Positions 24,041 to 32,152 of a stretch of 64,000 bases of DNA are shown here, one piece after another. How positions within the stretch are numbered: position 1 is the stretch's first letter; every line of letters starts with the position of its first letter. The notes beneath the pieces were generated by a model. That model saw only the letters and a list, made by a program, of their open reading frames with translations. It was not told where the DNA came from and searched no databases. Both the position numbers and the translations under genes were made by a program. The stretch is from positions 1 through 64,000 of the IMG/VR virus record IMGVR_UViG_3300027801_002586; one strand, 5' to 3'. Source of the DNA: a virus.

Positions 24041-24952
24041 GTGGAACGCTCAGAAAATTTCCATATATGGTTGGGAATCTCAGCATTACTTATTGCAGGT
24101 AGTGCAGGATTCTTTTCCGTATTTGGATTAAGCAAATTATTTAGTGGTGCAACATTAAGTGTAATCGTAATGGCGAGTTCATTAGAACTTGGTAAGTTGG
24201 TTACTGCTGCATTCGTATATAGATATTGGAAACTGATTAGTTGGTTTCAAAGGATATATTTAAGTACTGCAGTAATAGTATTAATTGCTATTACATCTGC
24301 TGGTATCTTTGGATATCTAAGTAATGCTTATCAAGGAGCGACCGTCCAGTTCGAAAAAGAATCTACTGCCTTATTATATATGGAAGATAGATTAGACCAG
24401 TTAAAAGAAGATAAGATATTTTTAACTGAGGAATTGGAAGTGGCAATATCAGAATTACCTGATAACTATCTTACAGCAAAGAGAAAACTTCGAGAGGAAT
24501 ATCAACCACAGATATCTGATATCAATAAACAAATGTTAGATTTAAAAGGTGAGGTGGGGGAATTAAAAATTGCCCTTGTGGAGACTGGAGTAGATGTCGG
24601 CCCAGCAATATATCTGGCTCGAACATTCAACACGGATGTAGATTCGGTCGTTAAGTTTTTCATCTTTATTCTAATATTCGTCTTTGACCCATTAGCTGTT
24701 ATGCTAGTTGTAGCATTTAATCAAGCGATAGTACTTAGGGGAGAAGAATCCGAATTAAAAATTGGTAATCAAAAAAGCTTGCTTACCAAGAAAGCAAAAA
24801 ATTGGTGGGAAGTATATGGTGAAACAAAAGATAAGATTCTTAAACGAGAAGATATTGTTGAACCAGAAGAAGATGTAGTAGAGGTTATCAAAGAAGATAA
24901 AACTTCCGATAAAAATATTAGAAAGTCATTAAGAGGTGGAGTTAGAACATAG
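24041..24952 (+). CDS. membrane protein with periplasmic or cytoplasmic coiled coil
   Basis: 303 residues from a GTG with AGGAG upstream. Three hydrophobic segments (about 8-30, 37-58, 70-92) precede a long coiled coil (about 105-185), a fourth membrane segment (FFIFILIFVFDPLAVMLVVAF, about 205-227) and a charged tail. This order resembles DUF4407-type proteins and conserved membrane proteins of T4-like marine phages. Role unknown; superinfection exclusion or envelope control are guesses. Confidence 0.65.
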   Translation: MERSENFHIWLGISALLIAGSAGFFSVFGLSKLFSGATLSVIVMASSLELGKLVTAAFVYRYWKLISWFQRIYLSTAVIVLIAITSAGIFGYLSNAYQGATVQFEKESTALLYMEDRLDQLKEDKIFLTEELEVAISELPDNYLTAKRKLREEYQPQISDINKQMLDLKGEVGELKIALVETGVDVGPAIYLARTFNTDVDSVVKFFIFILIFVFDPLAVMLVVAFNQAIVLRGEESELKIGNQKSLLTKKAKNWWEVYGETKDKILKREDIVEPEEDVVEVIKEDKTSDKNIRKSLRGGVRT

Positions 24953-25019
24953 TATATATTATATTTATTAGTAAGAACCCGCGGATTACATTTAATTAAA
25001 ACTTAATGGGAGTGTTACT

Positions 25020-25856
25020 ATGAGTAGTAAAGCAAAAGTAAAAACTATAACAAAGGTTGTATCAACTCAAGATTGTCAAAACAAACGACAAGCATTATCA
25101 CAGATGAAACGTATCAAATGGGACATCGATTTCAAAAACACAAATCAAAAGAAATTTTGGGATACCATTGTATCTAATACTATTAATTTTTGTATAGGCC
25201 CTGCAGGATGTGGTAAAACATATATTGCAACATATTGGGCACTACAACATTTAGTTGATAAAAATTCAAAGTATGATGGGATTATTATTACTAAACCAAT
25301 GGTGGAAGTTGATGGAGAAAAGATTGGATACCTACCAGGTAATATCGATGAGAAAACTGACCCGTTTATGCAATCAGTATATTATAATATGGAACAGATA
25401 ATTGGTAAGCAGAGAATGGAAGTTTTAAGAGCTGCAGGATTGATTAAAGTTGTACCATTAGCTTATATGCGTGGATTAACATTACAGAATAAAATTGTGA
25501 TATTAGATGAAGCACAGAATGCTACAATACCACAGATTAAAACTTTTCTTACAAGAATTGGAATGGGTTCTAAATATATTGTAAGTGGAGATTTAATGCA
25601 GAGTGATTTGAAAGCAAAAGGGGCAAATGCATTAGAAGATAGTATCAGGAGATTTACTGGTTTATATGGTGTAGGATTTTCTCAGTTCGGAATGAAAGAT
25701 GTTGTTAGACATCCAATCGTTGCAGAACTATTAAGTAGATATGAAGATAAGTTTTTTATTGATGAGAGTGTTACTGCAGAAGCAACACTATCTGAATGGT
25801 TAACACATCCCACATACGAACATCCAAAGTACTCACATTATTGGGAGAAAAATTAA
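25020..25856 (+). CDS. phoH: PhoH-like ATPase
   Basis: 278 residues. CIGPAGCGKTYIATYWA (Walker A), IITKPMVEVDGEKIGYLPG (the PhoH signature), MRGLTLQNKIVILDEAQNAT (Walker B) and YIVSGDLMQSDL are all present and in order. PhoH proteins are RNA helicase/RNase-like ATPases and a hallmark of marine myophages. Expression start at GGGAG before the ATG. Confidence 0.92.
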   Translation: MSSKAKVKTITKVVSTQDCQNKRQALSQMKRIKWDIDFKNTNQKKFWDTIVSNTINFCIGPAGCGKTYIATYWALQHLVDKNSKYDGIIITKPMVEVDGEKIGYLPGNIDEKTDPFMQSVYYNMEQIIGKQRMEVLRAAGLIKVVPLAYMRGLTLQNKIVILDEAQNATIPQIKTFLTRIGMGSKYIVSGDLMQSDLKAKGANALEDSIRRFTGLYGVGFSQFGMKDVVRHPIVAELLSRYEDKFFIDESVTAEATLSEWLTHPTYEHPKYSHYWEKN

Positions 25857-25869
25857 CTTAAAAAAACAC

Positions 25870-25899
25870 TTGACTTGTATGGGCAAAAAGCCTTATATT
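25870..25899 (+). promoter_or_regulatory. TTGACT-18-TATATT promoter, leaderless start
   Basis: Consensus copy with GGGCAAAAAGCC. The -10 ends five bases before the ATG at 25905, so the message should be leaderless. Confidence 0.85.
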
Positions 25900-25904
25900 C
25901 AGCT

Positions 25905-26414
25905 ATGAATAAAAATACTATAATTTTTGATTTGGATGGAACTCTAGCTAACATTGATGTTAGAAGGAATAAGTCTTTAAAACCCGATGGTAAGTTAGAT
26001 TGGGAAATCTTTGCTGCTCCACAATCAATTTTAGATTTAGACGAACCTAATCTTCCAGTAATCAAGATGGCTCAAATGTTCAAAGCCGATGGCTTTAAGA
26101 TTGTTATCTTTAGTGGAAGGAACGATAGAGGATTTGTTGCTACTAACCATTGGTTAACAAGATACGATGTTCCATTCGACCTTTTAGTATTAAGACCTGA
26201 TAAGTTTAAAGCTAACTCATGGCCTATTGCTGATGGAAATCAAGCTACATCTGATATGAGGTTTATGCCTGATGAGATTCTAAAGAAAGCTATGTTAGAT
26301 ACCTTTGTTGATATCGATGATGTATTCTTGGTTGTTGATGATAGAGATAAGGTTGTTAAGATGTGGAGAGATTTAGGATTAAATACTTTTCAAGTAGCAC
26401 CAGGAGATTTTTAA
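25905..26414 (+). CDS. HAD-family phosphatase (PseT 3'-phosphatase-like)
   Basis: 169 residues from the ATG at 25905; the longer frame from 25875 overlaps the promoter. IIFDLDGTLANID (motif I), KIVIFSGRNDR (motif II) and the end DDVFLVVDDRDKVVKMWRDLG (motif IV) mark a HAD hydrolase, and the order matches the 3'-phosphatase domain of T4 polynucleotide kinase. The kinase domain is absent. It may trim 3' phosphates of nicked tRNA or DNA. No ribosome site, consistent with leaderless expression. Confidence 0.8.
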   Translation: MNKNTIIFDLDGTLANIDVRRNKSLKPDGKLDWEIFAAPQSILDLDEPNLPVIKMAQMFKADGFKIVIFSGRNDRGFVATNHWLTRYDVPFDLLVLRPDKFKANSWPIADGNQATSDMRFMPDEILKKAMLDTFVDIDDVFLVVDDRDKVVKMWRDLGLNTFQVAPGDF

Positions 26415-26445
26415 ATGGATAAAATAAAATAGTTAAAAATAACAC

Positions 26446-26475
26446 TTGACTTGTATAGGGTTTTAGTGTTATATT
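26446..26475 (+). promoter_or_regulatory. TTGACT-18-TATATT promoter
   Basis: Consensus -35 and -10; the spacer has lost the AAAAAGCC half of the repeat (GGGTTTTAGTGT). It drives the cluster from 26503. Confidence 0.78.
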
Positions 26476-26502
26476 ATAGTAATAAATAAAGGAGTTATAA
26501 AA

Positions 26503-26651
26503 ATGAATTTACCAGAAATAAAAACGATAGAAGATATGAAATCGTTGGTATCACAGATGGTGATACCTACAAAGAAATTAAATATAAAAAAGCTAAACCA
26601 TTATTAGATAGTGGTGAATGGGTAGTATATGTAGGAGGCCCAATAACATGA
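26503..26651 (+). pseudogene. small gene with an apparent -1 frameshift
   Basis: An ATG with GGAG upstream opens a frame that stops at 26607 after 34 codons. The -1 frame over the second half reads YEIVGITDGDTYKEIKYKK then AKPLLDSGEWVVYVGG and ends at 26651 in an ATGA overlap with the next gene, as other genes here do. So the natural product probably joins both. The switch would lie near the A run at 26520-26525. Either a programmed slip, a mutation or a sequencing error. Confidence 0.45.
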
Positions 26652-26878
26652 AATCGGAGTTACAAGTAGTAAAGAGTCTTGTAAAAAAATATTCTAATGA
26701 TAAAGAATTAGGTAGTGCAGTTAGACGATTCTTGACAGAAGATTATTGGATACAAAAAGGTAATACTTTAAGAGTTCTTGAATATCGAGAACTTAAAGAA
26801 TTTAAAAGTCTGGCAACGTATGGACAGGACCATATAGCGGCAGAAAGAGAATGGCTGGAGCAGTTAGAAAAGATATGA
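26648..26878 (+). CDS. small hypothetical protein
   Basis: 76 residues with GGAGG upstream. Helical and charged (VVKSLVKKYSNDKELGSAVRRFL). No family recognised. ATGA overlaps at both ends. Confidence 0.55.
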   Translation: MKSELQVVKSLVKKYSNDKELGSAVRRFLTEDYWIQKGNTLRVLEYRELKEFKSLATYGQDHIAAEREWLEQLEKI

Positions 26879-27057
26879 GAACAATAAAATTAACCACATT
26901 TAATGACATCGAAGATTGTGATAGACAAGATGTTAATGACCTGATTTCGGCACTCGTAAGAATGGGTTATGAAGTATGGATGGCAGACCATTCCGTTTGT
27001 TTTAACTTGGGGAATGATGACGTAATAAAAGAAGAAAATAATGAGGAAGAGAAATGA
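26875..27057 (+). CDS. duplicated small protein, copy 1
   Basis: 60 residues (MRTIKLTTFNDIEDCD...). The start at 26875 is fixed by its near-identical twin at 28324 and by the ATGA overlap. Two Cys, acidic end. Family not recognised. Confidence 0.6.
   Translation: MRTIKLTTFNDIEDCDRQDVNDLISALVRMGYEVWMADHSVCFNLGNDDVIKEENNEEEK
26882..27032 (+). repeat. 151-bp direct repeat, copy 1
   Basis: Matches 28331-28481 with about seven differences. It covers most of the small gene at 26875 and of its twin. Confidence 0.85.
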
Positions 27058-27347
27058 AAACAATAGAGCTTGAAGAAATAGCACCTTACATGAACGAAAC
27101 TCCGATTTGCGAGCAAACGTTCATTGATTGTGGATTTGAAAGAATAGATGTTTCGGTAGAAGAAAGTGGTGATGACATGCCCACTCATTATTACACATAT
27201 GATTTCGGAACTACTTATGACCCATCATTAATTTCAGAAATGGACTTTACAGGAGTTCAACTATTTAATGAAGAATATAAAACTTGGCATACTGAAGGTG
27301 AATTACAGCTTTTGTTTATGTTGTTTTTAAAAGAAGAAGAGAAATAA
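27054..27347 (+). CDS. hypothetical acidic protein
   Basis: 97 residues, strongly acidic, starting in an ATGA overlap. PICEQTFIDCGFERIDVSVEES is the most distinctive segment. No family recognised. Confidence 0.55.
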   Translation: MKTIELEEIAPYMNETPICEQTFIDCGFERIDVSVEESGDDMPTHYYTYDFGTTYDPSLISEMDFTGVQLFNEEYKTWHTEGELQLLFMLFLKEEEK

Positions 27348-27348
27348 A

Positions 27349-27894
27349 ATGGACTACCCGACAGATTTTAATAAAAAAAGACCAGGGCCCTGGGATGACG
27401 AAACATTTGAATTAGCAGAAGATGTATTTGCAACATGGAATAAAGAGAATGTAAAATGGTATAATAAATACTTTATAGTACCATTTGAGAGATTCATACA
27501 CGCCATTGAAGATTTCCCATCTGAAGCCAAGTGGTTTTATCAACGTGGAAGTAGAGGTTGGTCTGATAGGTCAGCTTGGTCTATTGATACTTGGTTGGTA
27601 GATAATTTGATTCCAATGTTAGAACGATTGAAGAACAATAAGCAGGGCACACCATCCACGATGTTTAGACAGAAAGACGGAGTTGACAAAGATGGAAATC
27701 CAACTGATGAAGCCTCTGCATTAGCAGAACAAAGGTGGGAAAATGTATTGGGTGAAATTATTTATGGATTGAAATGTGCAAAGACAATTCAGAATTACGA
27801 TTACGAAGATAAAGAAGATGTAAAGAAGCTAACAAAGAGTTCCCAACGTTCATTTGAATTGATTGGAAAACACTTATTTAATTTATGGGATTAG
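27349..27894 (+). CDS. conserved phage protein, unknown
   Basis: 181 residues. RGWSDRSAWSIDTWLVDNLIPMLERLK followed later by RWENVLGEIIYGLKCAK, in the pattern (W.ID..L...I.P.L..L ... W..VL.EII..L) of an uncharacterised phage family I have seen in marine myophages. Tryptophan-rich; no known catalytic motif. Confidence 0.6.
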   Translation: MDYPTDFNKKRPGPWDDETFELAEDVFATWNKENVKWYNKYFIVPFERFIHAIEDFPSEAKWFYQRGSRGWSDRSAWSIDTWLVDNLIPMLERLKNNKQGTPSTMFRQKDGVDKDGNPTDEASALAEQRWENVLGEIIYGLKCAKTIQNYDYEDKEDVKKLTKSSQRSFELIGKHLFNLWD

Positions 27895-27895
27895 T

Positions 27896-28327
27896 ATGAT
27901 TGACAAAACAATAAAATTAGCTGGTGAGTATCCAAGTGATTTCAAACCATCTATATCAGTACAAGAAGTACAACAATTTTTTAATGCACATAGTTTTCAT
28001 AATGGCAGAATGATAGGTGGCAGTAAATCCGGATATAGGAATATGCATCCTGATGATTTAATTATATTCAATGCTAATATATTAATGCCAGGTCATGGTA
28101 AAGTATGGTATGGGGATTTAAATCTTACCGAAGATTATTTAGTATTAAAAGAAATTGCTCAAAATTTAAATACAGAGTTATATGTGTTGCGGGAATCGCA
28201 TGCGAGATTTGGTGAAGAGGATAAACCAATTGATGAGTTGATTAAAAAGGCAGTATGGAATACAAGTGAAGATAACCCAACTAAAGAATGGTATTTAAAC
28301 AAGCAGGATAAAAAGTATAAGAAATGA
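27896..28327 (+). CDS. hypothetical protein
   Basis: 143 residues. The ATG at 27896 lies just after the previous stop; a frame extension upstream is only overlap. VQEVQQFFNAHSFHNGRMIGGSKSGY and ILMPGHGKVWYGDL stand out. Its stop overlaps the next ATG. No family recognised. Confidence 0.55.
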   Translation: MIDKTIKLAGEYPSDFKPSISVQEVQQFFNAHSFHNGRMIGGSKSGYRNMHPDDLIIFNANILMPGHGKVWYGDLNLTEDYLVLKEIAQNLNTELYVLRESHARFGEEDKPIDELIKKAVWNTSEDNPTKEWYLNKQDKKYKK

Positions 28328-28521
28328 AATCAATAAAACTAACCACATTTAATGACATTGGTGATTGTGATAGACAAGATGTTAATGACCTGATTTCGGC
28401 ACTCGTAAGAATGGGTTATGAAGTATGGATGACAGATGATTCCGTTTGTTTTAACTTGGGGAATGATGACGTAATAAAAGACGAAAAAGATTTAAATAAA
28501 AAAAGTGAAAAAAGTACTTGA
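28324..28521 (+). CDS. duplicated small protein, copy 2
   Basis: 65 residues, near-identical to the product at 26875 (KLTTFNDIGDCDRQDVNDL, then FNLGNDDVIKDEKD). The C-terminal residues are translated into the next promoter. Duplicate kept intact, so probably useful. Confidence 0.6.
   Translation: MKSIKLTTFNDIGDCDRQDVNDLISALVRMGYEVWMTDDSVCFNLGNDDVIKDEKDLNKKSEKST
28331..28481 (+). repeat. 151-bp direct repeat, copy 2
   Basis: Copy of 26882-27032, 1449 bases away, same orientation. Confidence 0.85.
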
Positions 28522-28547
28522 CTCTTTGGCTAGTTTATACTTATATT
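28518..28547 (+). promoter_or_regulatory. TTGACT-18-TATATT promoter
   Basis: Consensus hexamers with a diverged spacer. The -10 ends eight bases before the ATG at 28556, so the leader is 0-3 bases. Confidence 0.7.
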
Positions 28548-28555
28548 AAAGGCAT

Positions 28556-28828
28556 ATGAATAATCAAGAATTAGTAGATTTGATAGTAAAGACATTTGAT
28601 GGTGTAATCATCGATGATTATGGTTGGGAACATTACACTATACCAAATAAGAAATATGATATTCGATTTGATGCATCTCGAATAGAATGGGCATGTGATT
28701 GTCCAGCATTTATGTACCGAAGAAAATTTAAGAAGAAGTATTGTAAACATATTATTGAGATACAGAGTAAAAAATTAGAACAACGGGTGGCAGATAGCAG
28801 AGGCCGTGCTGGTGCCAGAGTGGTCTAA
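28556..28828 (+). CDS. SWIM zinc-finger protein
   Basis: 90 residues. WACDCPAF ... KKKYCKHIIEIQ is the CxCx(n)CxH signature of SWIM domains, which bind DNA or protein partners. Nearly leaderless. Its last 23 bases overlap the start of tRNA-Cys, so the C-terminus (RGRAGARVV) is encoded by tRNA sequence. Confidence 0.75.
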   Translation: MNNQELVDLIVKTFDGVIIDDYGWEHYTIPNKKYDIRFDASRIEWACDCPAFMYRRKFKKKYCKHIIEIQSKKLEQRVADSRGRAGARVV

Positions 28829-28879
28829 TGGGGTGGATTGCAAATCCATTGTTCGTCGGTTCAAATCCGACCCAGCACT
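28806..28879 (+). tRNA. tRNA-Cys (anticodon GCA)
   Basis: Acceptor GTGCTGG/CCAGCAC with discriminator T, D stem CCA/TGG, anticodon stem GTGGA/TCCAT with loop TTGCAAA (GCA), five-base variable loop, T arm GTCGG/CCGAC. CCA not encoded. Discriminator U and anticodon GCA are the cysteine identity set. Confidence 0.93.
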
Positions 28880-28902
28880 CAAAATATAAACGGAGATGAA
28901 AA

Positions 28903-29121
28903 GTGAGAATAACAGAAATAATAACACGATTGGAAAAGATTGAACTTGAATCAGATGGTGAGGTTAATGCGATGTGTACTAAATTGATAGATGATTTGAT
29001 AGAGTTTGAACTTATAGTGGATAAAGAAATACACAAGATTACAGAAAATTTGAAAACCGATGATTGGTTGGAGATGTTGTTAGCAGAGGGTATTAAATCT
29101 GGTTCAGTAGGGGAAGCTTAA
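28903..29121 (+). CDS. small helical protein
   Basis: 72 residues from a GTG behind GGAG. Acidic helices (ITEIITRLEKIELESDGEVN). No family recognised. Confidence 0.5.
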   Translation: MRITEIITRLEKIELESDGEVNAMCTKLIDDLIEFELIVDKEIHKITENLKTDDWLEMLLAEGIKSGSVGEA

Positions 29122-29149
29122 TGTCGGTAAAATTAATTAAAAAAAACAC

Positions 29150-29179
29150 TTGACTCGTATAGGCAAAAAGCCTTATATT
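29150..29179 (+). promoter_or_regulatory. TTGACT-18-TATATT promoter
   Basis: Consensus copy with the full GGCAAAAAGCC inverted repeat; drives the genes from 29231. Confidence 0.85.
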
Positions 29180-29230
29180 AAAGTAATAAATAAAAATTGA
29201 CAAATAAACAAATAAATAAAGGAGTTAAAT

Positions 29231-29704
29231 ATGTCACAAACAATATTTGAAAAAGCAGGGGGATATGTAGTGAGTAAGGAAGTAATATATCCTTTTCAAG
29301 AAAATGTAAATTATATGGATTGTACTCACTGCCACATACCCGTAAGGAATGTGGGAGAGACTGCTACATCAGTAGTTTGTTCTCGATGTTTAATGGGACA
29401 AGTTGCTAAACAATTCCCCGAATCAATGGAGTCTATACGTACATACAAACCAACAGGACGACCAGCAGGTTGGCATTGGATGGCTGAGTTTGTAGATAAA
29501 GATGGTAACGTCTTTCATAAAGGTAAAGAGGTGAAAAAGTTAAAGGGTACATTAAAACCCACTAAGGCTTCTAAACCTAAGAAACGAATTAAACGTCGTA
29601 CTAAAGATGCGATACTTGTTGCAACTTATAAAGAAAAACAAATTCTAAAAAAAGCTGCTAAGAAACAACAAGATTTTCTTAATCATATAACTGAGGATAA
29701 ATAG
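29231..29704 (+). CDS. zinc-ribbon protein with basic tail
   Basis: 157 residues behind AAAGGAG. CTHC ... CSRC forms a four-cysteine ribbon at about 35-57; GRPAGWHWMAEFVDKDGNVFHKG is a small beta unit; residues 95-157 are very Lys-rich. Probably nucleic-acid binding. Family not recognised. Confidence 0.65.
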   Translation: MSQTIFEKAGGYVVSKEVIYPFQENVNYMDCTHCHIPVRNVGETATSVVCSRCLMGQVAKQFPESMESIRTYKPTGRPAGWHWMAEFVDKDGNVFHKGKEVKKLKGTLKPTKASKPKKRIKRRTKDAILVATYKEKQILKKAAKKQQDFLNHITEDK

Positions 29705-29706
29705 TT

Positions 29707-29865
29707 ATGAGTAAAAAAGTAAAAGGTCAATTCGACCATTACAAAAAATGGACTACTGACGAGGGATACACTTTCCTTGCGGAGAATAAAGAAGATGCTG
29801 AAGCGTATCTTAAAGTAACTGGTAGTGGTTCATTAGGTAAACTAAAGGAGGTCGAAGTTGGGTAG
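29707..29865 (+). CDS. small hypothetical protein
   Basis: 52 residues, two bases after the previous stop. FLAENKEDAEAYLKVTGSG suggests a small alpha/beta fold. It overlaps the next start by 8 bases. Confidence 0.5.
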   Translation: MSKKVKGQFDHYKKWTTDEGYTFLAENKEDAEAYLKVTGSGSLGKLKEVEVG

Positions 29866-30130
29866 TTTAGATAAAATAATAGATTCCGTAACTTCCGCTG
29901 TGGAGACTGGAAATAGGTTTAAAGTAGGTGAAGTACTTAAAGGTGATAAACGATTGGAAGATGAGTCTTACGAAGATTTTAAAATTCGTAGGAAGGTTGA
30001 AAAGGGGTTAGTTAAGGATTATCTTAAAGGAAGATTTATTACAGATAATAAATCATCAGATGGAAAAAATGAACCATTGGTTACTAAGAGCAAAGAAGGT
30101 GGCCGACCAATATTAGAGCGTAATGTTTGA
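29858..30130 (+). CDS. small basic hypothetical protein
   Basis: 90 residues from a TTG that follows GGAGG at proper spacing. Charged and probably partly disordered. No family recognised. Confidence 0.5.
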   Translation: MGSLDKIIDSVTSAVETGNRFKVGEVLKGDKRLEDESYEDFKIRRKVEKGLVKDYLKGRFITDNKSSDGKNEPLVTKSKEGGRPILERNV

Positions 30131-30209
30131 ATTTTTAGTAGTATGTTTACTGATTTACATTGCAGTAAAATTAAGTGATATTAACGATAGTAATAAACCT
30201 GGATTTTAA
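30123..30209 (+). CDS. 28-residue membrane peptide
   Basis: Overlaps the previous stop and, through TAATG, the peptide deformylase start. One hydrophobic segment ([16 protein letters not shown]). The overlaps support translation. Confidence 0.5.
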   Translation: MFEFLVVCLLIYIAVKLSDINDSNKPGF

Positions 30210-30799
30210 TGAATAAGGTAGTTGATTGTTTTAAACACGATAACCCAGTTATCCACAAAAAGTTAAGAGAGGTTTCAGTTGAAGAAGGACTTGAAATTGC
30301 CGCAGAACTATTTAAGATACTTAATGAACGAGGGGATGGCATCGGGTTGGCTGCTAATCAAGTTGGTATTGATGCTGCTGTTGCTGTACTTAATGTTCGC
30401 GAACCGATTATCTTAATTAACCCAAAAATACTTTCAAAAGAAAATGAGATACCTTATTATGAGGGATGTCTATCTTTCCCAAAGAAAGGTTGTCATACCA
30501 AACGATATGAAACCATACATATACAAACCGCACAGGAAGAGAGTGGTTGGGTGTTTAGTGGAGCATTAAGTGGAAGTGATGGTAAAGGTAGTTGGGAAAA
30601 ACATGATGCCGAAAATGACGAATTAAGATTGTTAGAAACCATATGTGTTCAACATGAGATTGACCATTTAAATGGGTTAACAATATTTGATAGGGAAGAT
30701 AAACCACAACCTATTATAAGTAAAAAGGCCGTGGGCAGGAATGAACCTTGTCCTTGTGGTAGTGGTAAGAAGTTCAAAAAATGTTGTATAGGAAAATAA
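30209..30799 (+). CDS. def: peptide deformylase with C-terminal SEC-C zinc motif
   Basis: 196 residues. The three deformylase motifs are present: [17 protein letters not shown] and QHEIDHLNG (HExxH, about 149-153). Residues 175-196 are [18 protein letters not shown], a SEC-C zinc motif normally found at the end of SecA and other proteins, where it helps contact the ribosome or SecB. Marine phages often carry deformylase, mostly shorter; this fusion is unusual. It removes formyl from nascent proteins and may favour phage translation. Confidence 0.92.
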   Translation: MNKVVDCFKHDNPVIHKKLREVSVEEGLEIAAELFKILNERGDGIGLAANQVGIDAAVAVLNVREPIILINPKILSKENEIPYYEGCLSFPKKGCHTKRYETIHIQTAQEESGWVFSGALSGSDGKGSWEKHDAENDELRLLETICVQHEIDHLNGLTIFDREDKPQPIISKKAVGRNEPCPCGSGKKFKKCCIGK

Positions 30800-30800
30800 T

Positions 30801-31082
30801 ATGAGAATTAGATTATGGAATAGATTTCTAAAGATGATGGATACAAAAGTTCCACTTTGGATAATCTTAGTAATAATGAATTTCTATTGGTTGACTACTT
30901 CAGTATATGATATAATTATACAAAGAGGGTTTCAACAAGCTATTATCCAAATGGAAAATGGGGAGTTGACTGTCTTAGAAGGAAGAGTTACACCAAGTGG
31001 AAGATTAAAACGAATAGAGGAATTTTTAGGAATGCCTCGTTCATTAACAGATGATAAACCAATCGTAAGGAAGAATAAATAA
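30801..31082 (+). CDS. single-pass membrane protein
   Basis: 93 residues. One membrane segment (VPLWIILVIMNFYWLTTSVY) after a basic start, then a polar domain (QMENGELTVLEGRVTPSGRL). TAATG overlap with the next gene. Family not recognised. Confidence 0.55.
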   Translation: MRIRLWNRFLKMMDTKVPLWIILVIMNFYWLTTSVYDIIIQRGFQQAIIQMENGELTVLEGRVTPSGRLKRIEEFLGMPRSLTDDKPIVRKNK

Positions 31083-31324
31083 TGGCTGGATTCAAAGGTA
31101 GACCAAGTAACAAAAGACCAATAGTTGAAGCAATTAGACGCAAGTGTGTTGGTTGTGGTAAAATTAAAGAAGTTAAATTTAAAAAATATTGGATACCATC
31201 TTATTCAGATTTAAGTGAGATACCCGTATATTTAAAGAATGGCCCGAAAACCAATCGGTTAGAACGTAAGGGTGCGATAGTTAAATACTATTGTGAATAT
31301 GAGTGTTATCAAGAACATTTATAA
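31082..31324 (+). CDS. small zinc-binding basic protein
   Basis: 80 residues. CVGCGKIKE and CEYEC give two cysteine pairs; the rest is Lys/Arg-rich. Likely nucleic-acid binding. No family recognised. Confidence 0.55.
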   Translation: MAGFKGRPSNKRPIVEAIRRKCVGCGKIKEVKFKKYWIPSYSDLSEIPVYLKNGPKTNRLERKGAIVKYYCEYECYQEHL

Positions 31325-31555
31325 ATGAGTAAGAAGAAATCAATCTACGATTCGGGTACAACCAAAGGTTCAGCACCAAGAACATCAGACAAGAAAAGGT
31401 ATGATGATAATTGGGAGAAAATCTTTGGTAAGAAAGAAAACTCATCAACACCCAATCCATATGGTGATGATGATTTTGCAACACCAACAGAATCGAGTGG
31501 AAGTGTTAAACATTTCGCGGATGGGTTTCACGAAGGCAACTGGCAAGATGATTGA
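31325..31555 (+). CDS. small polar protein, probably disordered
   Basis: 76 residues rich in Ser, Lys, Asp and Gly, directly after the previous stop. Low-complexity character; no motif. Overlaps the next frame by 8 bases. Confidence 0.45.
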   Translation: MSKKKSIYDSGTTKGSAPRTSDKKRYDDNWEKIFGKKENSSTPNPYGDDDFATPTESSGSVKHFADGFHEGNWQDD

Positions 31556-31670
31556 AAAAATAAAATCCATTTTGGGTAAACTTCGTAATATGTATTTTAT
31601 GTACCAATACGGAAAACACTTACAAAAACGAATCGAGAAAAACGATTTCGGAAGGAGACCTGAATATTAA
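31548..31670 (+). CDS. 40-residue basic protein
   Basis: ATG at 31548 inside the end of the previous gene; a longer frame from 31401 is overlap. Basic, helical (KIKSILGKLRNMYFMYQYGKH). Its stop overlaps the next ATG (TAATG). Confidence 0.4.
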   Translation: MIEKIKSILGKLRNMYFMYQYGKHLQKRIEKNDFGRRPEY

Positions 31671-32152
31671 TGCAAACATTTTTACCATATAGTGATTTTG
31701 AAAAATCAGCCAAAGTATTAGATTGGCGTAGACTTGGTAAACAACGAGTTGAGGGTATGCAGATTTTAAATGCTATCGAACAGAAACCAAGAAAAGATGG
31801 GAAACCATATAAGGGGTGGGTTAATCATCCTTGTAGTGTTATGTGGAAAGCATATGTACCAGCATTAAAACACTATACTAATATTATTATTACAGAGTGG
31901 ATTAATCGTGGATACAATAACAATATGAAATTCTATGCTGTTGATGATTTAGTAATACCACATTGGATAGGTGATGAGCGAATACATTCATCACACAGAG
32001 CTAACCTATTAAGAAAAGATTTTGAGTGGTATGGACAGTATGGTTGGGATGAAGGTCTCAAAGATGTAGAAACTGCACCCTATGTGTGGCATGATATTGA
32101 GGGTAAGTTTTATGAACAATTGATAGGAACGGGAGTTAGAAACTATTTATGA
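31670..32152 (+). CDS. pyrimidine-dimer glycosylase-like (Pyr_excise / MSMEG_6728) protein
   Basis: 160 residues. MQTFLPYSDFEKSAKVLDWRR, LGKQRVEGMQILNAI, GWVNHPCSVMWKAYVPALKHY and ITEWINRGY match the MSMEG_6728 branch of the T4 endonuclease V fold family. T4 DenV removes UV dimers; activity in this branch is less clear. DNA repair is the best guess for a marine phage. Confidence 0.75.
   Translation: MQTFLPYSDFEKSAKVLDWRRLGKQRVEGMQILNAIEQKPRKDGKPYKGWVNHPCSVMWKAYVPALKHYTNIIITEWINRGYNNNMKFYAVDDLVIPHWIGDERIHSSHRANLLRKDFEWYGQYGWDEGLKDVETAPYVWHDIEGKFYEQLIGTGVRNYL

Noticed and set aside
30209-30799. SecA fragment
   Set aside because: The SEC-C motif alone suggested it, but the deformylase motifs show a different enzyme.
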